A stretch of DNA of 64,000 nt from Parasitella parasitica (Eukaryota > Mucoromycota > Mucoromycetes > Mucorales > Mucoraceae), in assembly GCA_025201805.1 (NCBI GenBank), contig MU619304.1:37539-101538 (forward strand). The letters run 5' to 3'. Numbering within the stretch: the stretch's first letter is position 1; every line of letters begins with the position of its first letter. The translations under genes were made by a program, and so were the position numbers. A model generated the notes under the pieces. It saw nothing but the letters and a program-made list of their open reading frames with translations, was not told the origin of the DNA and made no database searches. Shown in pieces: positions 24,177 through 35,412 of the stretch.

Positions 24177-24360
24177 GTTGCAAACTGCTGATTTGGCAGA
24201 CTTTTCTTCCCAAGTGTTTGTTTCTAGTTATTTTTTCAATGACAATGTTTGAGTCTGAAGTCTCTGTTAAAACCTCTTCTATAGGATCATAAACTCTTTC
24301 GCCAAGCTCATCGAAAAGGTTGTCTATCCCATCATCGATAATTACTTTTTTTGTAACCGG
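24177..24360 (-). pseudogene. coding-like remnant exon, unidentified
   Basis: A minus-strand frame without an ATG reads about 60 residues of acidic, coding-like sequence (IDDGIDNLFDELGERVYDP...) ending at a stop near 24177. It starts right after an in-frame stop. It lies between the mobile-element region and the bZIP gene and resembles the tail of a repeat-encoded protein. No family was recognised. Confidence 0.25.
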
Positions 24361-24802
24361 TAATATTCACCAGCAGGACTGTACAGGAATAAGCATTCTT
24401 ATTACAATATTTCACGCGAATTTTGAGTGGTTATTTTGTTTTTCCGACAGAAATATGATACATTGTGCGTAACATTTGACTGCGTAGTTTGCAACTGCTC
24501 GTTTTAATTTAATGTAGACCAACTGCCAACTGTAGCCAGATTTCTGCAGTAAATATTCAACGGGTTATTAGCTAAATGCCACTAGCCTTTTTTCTTCTGG
24601 GAAAGAAGCTGATTAATTGAAATGCGCGATATTTTTCATACAAGATTTTGGTCATGGTTAGCTTGTTGCTCAAATATGGTAATATGTGTGTGAAATTGAG
24701 CAAACTCCGGTAAACACTGCTTGGGAATATCTTGTACATTTGAGGTTATTATAGTCTACTCTCCTCTGTTTAGGCTCTTTTTATATTATTTTACTAAAAA
24801 AT
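24361..24802. other. promoter region of the bZIP gene
   Basis: AT-rich, no gene seen. A TATATTATTTTA stretch lies about 20 bases before the start codon at 24803. Confidence 0.4.
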
Positions 24803-26360
24803 ATGTCTTCTTCTGCGGGCGAACCACCTCAGCTATCACAAGGCAGGTTTTCATTCCAGCATTTTGATCAAGAGTGCGATTTTGGAATAGAAAACGCTAA
24901 TGGCGAAAGAATCAGGAAAAGAAAAAAGCCTGGCCGTAAACCTAATCCGCCTACCACTCAAGAAAGAAGAGCCCAAAATAGGGCTGCGCAAAAGGCCTTT
25001 CGAGAAAGAGAGCAGCAAAAGAGATTAGAGAAAGATAAGCAGTATAGAGATTATAGCGAGGAAATCAATAGCTTGAAAAAGCAATTGGTCACTGTACAAT
25101 ATGAAGCAAAGTACTTGAAGGCCTGTGTTCTTCATTTGACTCTAGCTTGTCTGATTCATCGAGGCTCTGTCCCTCATATCTGGACCGAATCACGCATTAT
25201 CCCCAGCAACAGCCATGGCGAATACAAGAAGCCGGTTTACGAACCTTACGGACAGCACATCATAAATGAAGCTTATCAAACACCTGCACTTTTGGACATG
25301 GTTTTGGAAAATCAATGCATTGTGGATTTCGACAAAGCACTTTTCAACACATCACAATCCAATGAATTTGAAAAAAAAAAGAAAAACATAGGAAACCATA
25401 CCGACATGAGCTCCTTGTCCTACCAAAATTACATTTCTCGGGAAATCATCACAATAAATAAAAATTCTCAGGAGCCGAGAAGAAACTTTCCAAAAGCCAA
25501 AAAGCCAAAAACCAACCCAAAACATCCCTCACAAACATCAAATTTAAATGCACCGCCTCAACCCCCTTCTCCAATAACAAAGCACTCAACACAGGCTGGG
25601 TATCCCATATCACCAGCCTTCTCGACGACTGACGAGCATGGCATTTTATCGTCACCAAATAACGAAGCAAATCAAGATAGCAGCACCGCCTCCTCAGTAA
25701 ATGATCAAGTACTAATTGTTAATCAAAAGCCTGTTGTAGGCGTCATTTCTGAGCCCCCTGTATTAAGGACATCTGAAGATACCACCAACATGCCAACACT
25801 ACAAGCTTTACACATTTTGCGATTGCAACTGAAGCTTGGCAGCATTCTTGGTACCATGACACCTGCTGCTTTATTGCCAAGTAAGTATAGGTCACGCTGT
25901 CAAAAACAATACTGATGCGTACTTCTATGTATTAGCTGCCTTACAGCGAGTTATTCCGCATGACATTCGCATTGACTATGTTCCCGGAGCTTCTATTAGA
26001 GACAGGATGATTATATTTCAGGATTACTACAATATGGATGATTGTTTCCAGTTTTTAACGCAAAATACAGTATTTATGGGTGGGGATATTCGAGATACGA
26101 GGAATTGGGTGATTGATCCTGAATATTCCTTAAAGTTTTGGTTTCTATCTCATCAGTTAGTTGACCATAGCTATGACGAATGCATTGATGCGACAACAGG
26201 CGGCGTACTTCACGAAGAGTTATGCAAGAACGAAGGTGATTCGAGTGACGTGGAAGATATGGGGGCGATGGACAATCAGCATCATACAGCAAGTCTACAG
26301 TTGATCGATGATATAAGTAACCCCCAACTACCTGAAAGCGTGTATTTCCGAGAGTTATAA
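24803..26360 (+). CDS. bZIP transcription factor with C-terminal DUF3425-like domain, 500 aa
   Basis: Join 24803-25880 and 25936-26360. Residues about 35-90 are a basic region and zipper of the Pap1/Yap type (RRAQNRAAQKAFREREQQKR, with the NxxAQxxFR signature), followed by a heptad stretch through YSEEINSLKKQL. The middle is Ser/Pro/Asn-rich. After the 55-nt intron the protein reads LPTALQRVIPHDIRIDYVPGASIRDRMI, the typical DUF3425 pattern (lPT.lQ..vpHh..iD..P....RD.li) seen in many fungal bZIP factors. No Yap1-type Cys-rich domains are evident, so an oxidative-stress role is not supported. Target genes are unknown. Confidence 0.88.
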
Positions 26361-26555
26361 ACGAGGGGGTCCTTTAATGTTTATTTGTATCATTATTCTG
26401 AAGAAGGGCAAAAGTATACATTAATAAACGAAACCTCCCCCCCCCTCTTTTTTTGAAGGGTAAATCACTGGAAAAAATGTGGATTTTATTAAAATCATGA
26501 ATTAAAATGCAATATTGATGCTTGGGCTATTAATAATTTTTCTGAGGATGGACCT

Positions 26556-28600
26556 TTACATGGCAGCTTTGGCAAGATCAAGACCAGCCTTAAGCTTAGT
26601 AGGAATTTCAGGGTTATAGACCAAGTGGTTAAGAGACTTGACAAATGTCCAGCCATTAGCGACACTCTTTACTGGGTAGTCCAAGATGGGAGGAATAGGG
26701 GTTTTGACACCTGGAATTCTATCCGTAGTAACAGCCTTGGGGTTGCACAGACCACGGAGGCCTTCAATGCCAGAGAAACGACCGTAGCCACTAATGCCAA
26801 CACCACCGAAAGGAAGGCCCTGACAGAGGTAGTTGACGGCAAAATCATTCACATTAGCCATACCAGTTCGAAGTTGCAAGCACATTTTCTCAGCAAGAGC
26901 CTTATCGGCAGAGAAGACAGAAGAGCCAAGGCCAAAAGGACAGAGATTGGCAACACGGACGGCGTCTTCAGGACCATTGTGCTTCATGATGACCATGATA
27001 GGGCCAAAAACCTCATCATTTGCAATTTCCATTTCGGGGGTCACATCAGCAAGCAAAGTAGGTTCAAAGTACTGACCGCTGGTGTGCTTGGGATGACGAA
27101 AACGTTTACCCCCACGAAGAAGACGCGCACCGCGAGAAACAGCTTCTTGGACAAGACCTTCCAATCTATCAAATTGGTTGCCCATAGTCATAGCACCGCA
27201 ATCAACCCCCTCACCGTCAGCAAGGATGGAGCCTTGTCGAAGCTTTCCGATGCGAGTGTTCATCTCCTCAACAACCTTGTCATAGATTTCAGCAGCGACG
27301 ATAATACGTTCAATACCAATGCAATTTTGGCCACAATTCTGAAAAACACCACGCATCAAAACAGGAACAGCCTGAACTAAATCAGCATCCTTTAACAAAA
27401 TAGCGCAATCCTTACCACCTAGCTCGAGAACACAAGGAACAAGGTAATCAGCAGCGTTGCGCTGAACAAGCTTACCAACAGCAGGGGATCCGATAAAAGT
27501 TACATGATTGACACCACAGCGAATAACCTCCTCGCCAACGTCAGCGAAACCACTGACAAACTGGACAAGATCGGGGTCAACACCATTTGCAGAGAGACAG
27601 GCCTTGATAATCCTTTCATAATAACGAGAAGACCATGCGACATATTCAGAACATTTGACAATAATGCCATTGCCAGACATGAGAGCAGAAATAACGGGTC
27701 CAATTGCGTTATGAAAGGGGTAATTCCAGCTGACCAAAGCAGCAACAACACCTAAAGGTTGATAAACAACTTTGGAGTTCTTGTACATCATCATTAACCC
27801 AGGGCTACGATAATCATCAGCCAAGACAGATTCACCATTATCAATAGTCCAACGCAATTTAGCACATGTAGTAATCACCTCGCCCAATGAAGCGTCGATC
27901 ACTGCAAGGTTCCCATTAGTTGGAAATTTACCAGATGTATCGATTTTTATATCAAAACTCACTTGTTTTTCCTGTATCTCTACAGTCAGCTCGACAAATA
28001 TCCTCTTGATTCTCCAAAACAAAAGCCAGTAAAGAGCGAAGCACAGCACGACGCTGCTCAAAAGAAGACTTTGCCCATTTTACTTGGGCAACCGAAGTGC
28101 GTTGATATAGTTCCTTAATGTCCTTAGCAGTAGGATTGGGGATAGTGTCAATATGGAAACCAGTAGAAGGATCAAAGCACACAATGTTTGAAGGATCACT
28201 AGCAGTCTATACAATCGCATTGTCATTATCGAGATGAACGCGTATTTTTTACCATGCTCCATTTACTTACACGAAGAGTAAGATCCTCAAGCACTTTGCT
28301 TGTCCATTTGGGGTTGGCGGCTAAAAAGAGAATGAAACAATATTTTTTTTGAGTACAAGTATTCTTTGTGTATTTGGCTGATGTATTCAGGGAGACGCTG
28401 ATTTGTATACAACATCGTTGACTACAGGGCCAATGACCTTTCTTTTTTTCTCGCTACTTTACAATATTGCTATTACCTTCAGGTGCTTCGACTGTAAACT
28501 TCTTGGGTGAAGGGGTTGAAAGCCAGTTGAGAAGAAACCAACCTACTAGAGCACCTAAACCAAGAGTGGCCCAATTGGTTAATGTCGAATCGATAGCCAT
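26556..28600 (-). CDS. MSC7: membrane-anchored aldehyde dehydrogenase, Msc7-like, 587 aa, four exons
   Basis: Complement of join 26556-27901, 27963-28206, 28271-28320, 28477-28600. The N-terminus has one hydrophobic helix (about residues 10-28, ATLGLGALVGWFLLNWL), then a full NAD(P)-dependent ALDH domain: SWNYPFHNAIGP, the GS-type cofactor loop FIGSPAVGK, ELGGKD with the general-base Glu (residue 299), and GQNCIG with the catalytic Cys (residue 333). The LPFGGVGISGYGRF block is near the end. The membrane anchor plus this divergent ALDH is the architecture of fungal Msc7, named for a meiotic sister-chromatid recombination phenotype, whose substrate is not established. The intron positions all preserve frame. 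Confidence 0.9.
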
Positions 28601-29309
28601 TTTTTCGATTTGAAATGTGTTTATATAAAACAAAAGAGGAAAGAAAAAGAGCTGCCACTTGCACCGTTTTACAATGATTATCTGGCTTTCAATGAAGGTT
28701 ACCTCTGTGTATCAACAATATCAGATCTTGCAAATTACAACTGTCCAGACATTAGTCATCTACGGTAGTTACGACATGTAGATTATATGCTTCTTGGCTT
28801 TTCACTGGCGTTTTTTTTATAACTGTAGAATGCCTACATATTGCACGCTCCGAATTTGAAATTTGTTTTCCCCTTGAAACTATAAACAATTGGCAAGGCC
28901 TTTCAAAAGTGCAAAAACCTTTATTAAGCAGGACGAAATTAGGCTTGAAAGATTCCCTGGAGTTCAATGAATTATGTTATGTCAAGCTCACGTTGCTATA
29001 AAGTTGTTTGATACGTCTTTTCTGCATGTTTCTATTATTTTTGGTTGCGAGTGCAAACGCGTACTTGGAAAATACCACACTTCCAAAATAAATAAAATAT
29101 TATCTTTTTATTTTTTTTAAATCGAAAAAAATGAGTTGAATATATAATAAAAAGGCCCATGTATTGCTCTAAGAATTTATAAAATGGTGATTGTTGAATT
29201 AGCAGATTAGAGTGGATTGTTTTTTTTTTTAGGATTGCTTGAATAAATATATAAAAATGAAGAGATGCATGGGAATGGGAAAAGACTATATACAAAAAAA
29301 AAAATTTCA
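28601..29309. other. intergenic, no gene seen
   Basis: About 0.7 kb between two minus-strand genes. It holds the presumed promoter of the aldehyde dehydrogenase and the 3' region of the next gene upstream. Poly-T and poly-A tracts only. Confidence 0.5.
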
Positions 29310-31069
29310 TTAAAAGAGGGGATCTAACAAATTACCAGCAGTAAAGTTGTCGTCAATGGTCGTATTGTACAATTTTGAAAGATCTGCTGCAGTTGTGGTA
29401 GCGGCTGAATTATCAATCACCATATTGTAGAACGGATCGTCAGTAGTAGGTGAAGAAGACATGATGAAATTGTCAAAAAAGTCTGCAGAGAAAGGATCGT
29501 TAGGCATGGTTGGACTAGGCGTACAAGCTGCGCTATCGGACGAATAGGAGCTAGTAGAGTTGGTGCGAGCACTATTATTATCAAAGAGCATTGAAGAATT
29601 TTGCAGCAGCAAATCGCAAAATGCGGCAGTAGCAACAGAGTCTTCTTTGGATTCTTCATCGGCCAGCGAGAAACAATCAGCAAAATCAAGCGATTCAGTA
29701 GTGCCACTCATATTGGATATGGCAGGTGAAGCAGCAGCAACCACATCACAAGTGGCCTGTTCGTACAATGCATTTTGTGCGGATAAAGCATCTGCAGTTA
29801 AAGGAATAGCATTTGAACACGGCAGTAAGTCTATGAGGGAAGCTTGTTGGCCGACAGTATTGGTTAGAGATGGAGGAGGGATGGGAGCCACACGTTTCGA
29901 GTTCTTACGAGGCTGGAGAGAGGGCATAAACTTGGAGCGATAAATGTCCAAAGCACGCTGTAGCATGTTCTTCTTACCAGCCAAATGTCGAGGGTTTAAC
30001 CAGGCTAGTTTCCAGGCCAATTCATTACACATTGTTTCTTCCATCCAGCGGGACATGGGAGGGGTGGGCTTGTTCATATTCATGACACGCGGATACGGGC
30101 AGTTCGCTTTACGAAACTCAATATTGATCTCTTCAAGATCGACCGATTCCACATTGATTTTGATGCGGAACCGTTGGTTGTTGGCATCCTCGATAGCGAT
30201 TGTTTTCGGATGGTGGGCAGATTGGATAGTAACGCCGGTCAAAGACGAGCTCATGTCTTGGTCGTTCTCCACATCGCCTTCACGATGCTTGCGCTTACGC
30301 AGTGTGCCGTTCATTAACTTTTCTTGGCGAGCTACACGACGAGATCGCATACTAGGGTAACGATTACGATAAGAGTCAACAGCCCGTTGAATCAACCCAC
30401 GCTTACCAGCAATCTCATCTTTGTTGAGCCACGCTAATTTCCAGCCAAGAACATTACACTCAGTTTCATATGCCCACCTGTTGCCATGATACTCTTCTTT
30501 GGGTAAATTAGCACGAGGATACACCTATTATTCCAAACGTTGACGTTAATATCAAGTCATATAAACTGATCATAATGATGCCGGTTACTTACGCAGTTTT
30601 CAATCTTGAACTTGTCATCAACAGCTGAAATATCAATTTGCTGAAGATCAGTGCGGATAGAGTACCTCTTGAGAGTGCGGTTATGAGAATACACGAAAGA
30701 GACCCACTCTACACCATCTCTCATTTCCGTAATAGGCTCATTTGGAGCTGATGATGGAGTGGTATTGCTATTGCTGGATTGCTTTGAAGCTGGTGCTGTG
30801 GGTGTGGTAACAGTAGTAGCAGTGGTAGCATTAGTAGTGGCAGCATTAGAAGTAGCAGCAGCAGCTGGTTGGCTTTTTGGGGCTGTTGATTTATTCAGTC
30901 TTCTCTTTTTGACTTTTCCTAGCGTCTGTTCGATGGCTTGAATTTGATCAGGAGTCAATAGTTCCAGCAAGAATTCAGCTTTAGCAGGAGCCGTGATAAG
31001 GTCTTCCAGGCGCAAGGATGTAGGTGAGTGTAACATGTTATTATCTGTATCAGTGGTGCAAAAGTCCAT
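29310..31069 (-). CDS. putative regulator with a duplicated ~100-residue domain (DUF8032-like), 563 aa
   Basis: Complement of join 29310-30524 and 30593-31069. The N-terminal half has Thr/Ala-rich low complexity, then a domain (residues about 120-220) with VEWVSFVYSHNRTLKRYSIR, KIENCVYPRANLP, RWAYETECNVLGWKLAWLN and KRGLIQRAVDSYRNRYP. A second, shorter copy follows about residues 275-365, with RFRIKIN, KANCPYPRVMNMN, MCNELAWKLAWLNP and KKNMLQRALDIYRSKF. The C-terminus is Ser/Asn/Asp-rich like an activation region. I recall this domain in Mucoromycota proteins annotated as DUF8032, some involved in transcription. The name is from memory and the function is unproven. The intron splits the first domain at ENC/VYPR. 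Confidence 0.65.
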
Positions 31070-31860
31070 TTTAAGTAGTATTTTCAAGATAGTGGGTTTG
31101 AGGTTAGATAAAAATAAAAGATGTGCAAATGAAGAAGAGTGGGGTTTTTGTGGTTGTTGTTAATTTTGAAGATTTTTCAATCAATCATAAAATTATGCAA
31201 TGTTATCAAACATTCATTCAATAGAAAATGGATGGAAAAAAAAAAAGAAACAGAGAAAACGGTTTCGATTTTTCTAGGTTTCTCTTTTATATAACAATAG
31301 GCTTTTTTTAGGTTCATCAGTTAATGTGGAGATTCGAAATTCTATTTGTGCAACTTACAGTTACCCGAGAATGTAATATTTATTTGTCATTAGAGCATGG
31401 CAAACAGCAAGAAAGCAAACATGGCCTTGATTAGTCTGAAATTGACCATCAAAATTACCAGAATACATATAATTGTGTTTCGAAGCACTGTGAAAGCAAC
31501 ATCTACACTGGTGGTAAAATTTACATGGAGGTTCTTTTTTGGTTTTAAACTGAGTAATCCGACTATTCCGTGAATAACCGATCATGTCCACATTTTAGCC
31601 CAAAATGCGAGCTGTGCAAAGGGATGTAGGGGCGTTCCTGTTTGAATCATATATACTGTTTATGTTTCGATCATGCATACGGGTTTGACCCATAGCCATT
31701 ATTCATACGCACGTGTAGCTACGTTCAACTGATCAGGAAAAAGCGAGACTCATGTGAATGTTACGTACAATTACACTGCTAATTTATTGTTTGGAATATT
31801 GAACCTTAATTTGTAATGGTTCCGGAATGCGAACTCTAAAATATAAAGATTAGCCATCCA
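31070..31860. other. promoter region of the DUF8032-like gene and 3' region of TEL2
   Basis: No confident gene. A minus-strand Cys-rich frame (31361-31591, 76 codons) is unidentified. A possible last coding exon of TEL2 lies at 31784-31833 (see TEL2). Confidence 0.4.
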
Positions 31861-34800
31861 TTATCTACCCTGTGTAACAAGCGAGTTGGTTGCTGTCAAT
31901 GCAATTTGCGACAATTTAATGGTGATTGAAACCGTCAAATCATGCAATTGGGGTTCGTCTGCTTGATCAAGGAGATCCTCGAGCCATTGCTTAGTCTCGT
32001 ACAGCTCAGTTTGATAATCTTGAAATAGCAGCATTTCTTGCCCTGAATAACAGACGTTAAGGATGGTATCAATACCAAGTAACATGGATTTTCTGATGCT
32101 GGCAGTTTGGGTTGAGATGCTTGCGTATTTCATCGATGAAAGGAATTGAAAGTATTCCTTGACGATTCTTCGTTTATCAGGTGTGTTTGCTATGTGTTAT
32201 TATCTGTTGTTAATACGACTCCAGCCTACACGAATAAGCTTGAACTCACTTGAGCTGTGAAGAATAATGTTCAGTGTCATTATGAATCTTTCCGTCAGTA
32301 GAGCATTATTTCCAATCCAATACCTAGTTTGCAGAGCTGTCAGAGTCAGTTGCGATGCATTACATTACATCTCACTTTATGAGGCCGTGCGTGCCCTCCC
32401 ACCAGCCCACCAACAGTGGAAAAAAGAAAACTGGGCCTGCTAAACCTGACAGCCTATTCTTAAACCTTTTTGGCTCATTCATGGTCGTCTTTTTGGAAAC
32501 AAACAACGGCGTGCCGATTTGTCTCGATACCTACATGCATGATTTGACGTGTTCAATTTCAATCTCCCATCTTGTGGAAATTCTTTCTTACAGGTTTTTC
32601 ATTATTAGCCGCCACGACTGACAGCTCTTCTGTTGCAGCGGTTGGCCAGCCAGCCAATTCCCTCACTGCTAGTGAAATCGACCCCAATATTAACTGCTTT
32701 TGTCCATCCGACGAGTCCCGGTTATACATTTCATCAATGATGAACCTAAATGGGTTGGTTACATTTCCTCTTTTGATTGTGATCCTTTTAGTGATAAATA
32801 ATTTACCCACAGACTACTTCTGGAACAGCTGTCATTAGTGCAACGAGTGAATTTCTTTGCAGTGCTTGGAAATTGTCAATTTCATAAGTTTCTGGAAAAG
32901 AAATAATGTACTTTGCCAACTCCACGGATGATTCGCCTGTTGTTCCAGCATGTTTCAGCCATTGCTTCTTTTTGCAAAGAAAAAAAAAATTACTTACTTA
33001 GCTCTGTTCCAACGCCAGATTTTCGGCGGATAACTTGTTCCGCTGCATTTAAACCAATCTCCAGCTTCAAAGGGTCATTCCTGTCTTGTAAGCAGCGAAT
33101 TACATCTCGAATAAACCTGTTTTACATGATCAATTTCAGGCACCAATTTTACTCGTGAAACACACATTACACTGGTTTTTTGTGCTGCTTTTTAGAGTCT
33201 TGCTGTTGTTTTAGCCCTTCATCGTCGGACTCATCTTCCATTAGATATGCTTCGTATTCTTCTTCGTCATCATCTTCCTTATCTGTACTGCTTTGCTCAT
33301 CGTCTAAAGCACAAACTTGAATACAATGTAAGCACACATGCATGTACATCACAACTGACCTATATCTAGTGCTCTATCTGGGTCTAGTTCATCCTCCTCT
33401 TCATCATCATCGTGTTCTTCTTCTCTAGAGTCAAGATTCTGGTTTTCAAGATTATCGTTTTCTGGTTTTAGCGATAGGTCTGCAATGACATTGAATGCAT
33501 CTGTCACGAATACAAGGTTTTTGAGTTGATTAAGTCTCTCTTGAGAATCTAATAAAGTTGTATTCAACGGTTTTTCCTTGTCAAGTTTGCTGGATACCGC
33601 CTCGGCCATCACCGCCCCTATCCGAGCTATTGAAACATCTCCAGTGGCAAAATAGAGGGAAACACTATTCAACAAGCCGGTTTCCATCATGATCGAGACT
33701 TGAATGTCTTGAATGCTCAAGTGCGCAATAAATGATAATATAACGGCTGTCAGATCTACAAGTCATCTCTTCGATTGGTGAAATGCCGATGCTCCCATAT
33801 TGTATGAAACTTACAGTATTTTTCCCGGCTGCTTCCATTCTGAATAAACATTGGGTCTGACCAAGTTTGAGTAGCACGTTTGGCAAAATCAACGACCAGA
33901 GATTGAGCTGAAGCGGATAATTTGCCCTCTTCAGTGTCATCTCTTCCAGTTTCGGCCAAAATGGCAGTCGATACCACTAGCCTCGCCAACTGGTCATCCG
34001 TCCAGTGTGATTTAGCAAGCTTGAAGATTGCCGTGTTAAGAAATTCTTGAATGCGTTCCTCTCGACGTTGCTGATTAGTATTGTGAGACCTGTTGCTAAA
34101 TAGAAGATGAGCTAAGTTTTTTGCCACTGTCGAAATTGTGTTGTTATATTTTGACAGCATGGTCTGTCTGGCGTAAGCAAGCATTGACTGAAAAACTTGC
34201 TCTGGGGAAGCAATAATTTCCAGCTTTTCAAACACGGCAGCCCAAGGCTGATCCGTTCTTTTCGATGAGGACCAAATTGATTCTACAACAACATCTGCAT
34301 CAAAGCGTTAATATACAAGAGAAAATCGTCCATTCTCATTTCGTACCTTTATAGCCCTGCCTAATCATTTTGCCCAGCATTTCCTGTGTGAATAAAACGG
34401 ATTTCTCTGTCAAGTTATTGGCACAAAGTTGACTCAAATTCGCATAAAACTTTCTACAATAAATTGGCTGAGAAATTTCCATCGTTTCATGCATATATGT
34501 CTACATACTTGACTGTATACCATTCAAGATCATTGCTGTATTGTATGCTTTGTATACCAAACGCATTCGTCAAATGTCCCGGAATTGAGCAGATCAGAGA
34601 ACAGAAAAACCGAACATCCTCAATTGAAATGAACAACCCATACAATGGAATTAGTTTCACTAGTAGTTTTAGCAATGTGGAGTATATCTCCAATGTATCC
34701 AAAGACACATCCTGCTGATTTGTGGCCGACAGACATTCTAGTAAAATCGGTAAACTCATGCGTGCCATTATCACCTTTACGCTATCCGCAACCGAGTTGG

Positions 34801-35062
34801 AGTATAGAGTGTTGTATAACAAGTGCTTATGCGTCGAACTGTTGAATGCAAATGTCCATTGTGGAACTATTTCCTTCAATACATGCGATACGTGTCTCTT
34901 CCATGCTGGATGAGTAACAAGCGCTTGGTGTGCTGATGTCTCATTTATCCACTTAATGGGTAATGATATGCATTCTATAACGCTGTCAAGTTGTGCTTCG
35001 GGTGACGTTGCTAGCTTGTCGAGTTGTTCAAGCTGTTCTATAAGGCTGGGTATAGTTGACAT
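31861..35062 (-). CDS. TEL2: telomere length regulation protein Tel2 (TELO2), about 880 aa, eleven exons
   Basis: Complement of join 31861-32189, 32250-32323, 32376-32530, 32592-32745, 32807-32936, 32998-33116, 33171-33315, 33360-33755, 33815-34294, 34347-34453, 34509-35062. All junctions keep frame. The diagnostic region, after a very acidic linker, reads FIRDVIRCLQDRNDPLKLEI, AAEQVIRRKSG, LQRNSLVALMTAVPEVV, QKQLILGSISLAVRELAGW and, later, LAGPVFFFPLLVGWWEG, the conserved Telomere_reg-2 pattern. Tel2 works with Tti1/Tti2 as a co-chaperone that matures PI3K-like kinases (TOR, ATM, ATR). The C-terminus is uncertain: unspliced it stops at 31861, while a 35-nt intron could add 17 codons ending at 31784. 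Confidence 0.88.
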
Positions 35063-35412
35063 GATAGCTTGGAAAAAAACAGATTTTCATAAACATCTGT
35101 TATTAGAAGATGCTTAAAAAGTGACTGGTGCACTGTACCAGAATGCAGGCAGGATCTGCTGGTGAATGTGTCAACATCAAAATCTCATTTAGCACTACAT
35201 GATCAATTATTGTCATATACTTCTTGTTGCCACATTTTGTAACAATTATTGTCTAAATAGCAAATAAAGCAATTGATATGCTAACTCCAATATCCTTTTG
35301 TTATGAGCAAGTCAAAATGTGCACTAGAGACTGATTTGAAAATAAAATCACTGTGTGTAATCAATGCATCCTACATATGAGGTCATTTGAATATTAGGGA
35401 AAGTCAGTTAAT
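35063..35412. other. spacer between TEL2 start and the fusion gene end
   Basis: 350 bp, AT-rich. It holds the TEL2 promoter and the 3' end of the upstream gene on the same strand. Nothing else was seen. Confidence 0.5.

Noticed and set aside
26625-27380. 251-codon plus-strand frame
   Set aside because: Antisense to the aldehyde dehydrogenase catalytic domain, which has clear motifs. The shadow has none.
29560-30360. Two adjacent plus-strand frames
   Set aside because: Antisense to the duplicated-domain regulator, which shows conserved motifs and a proper intron.
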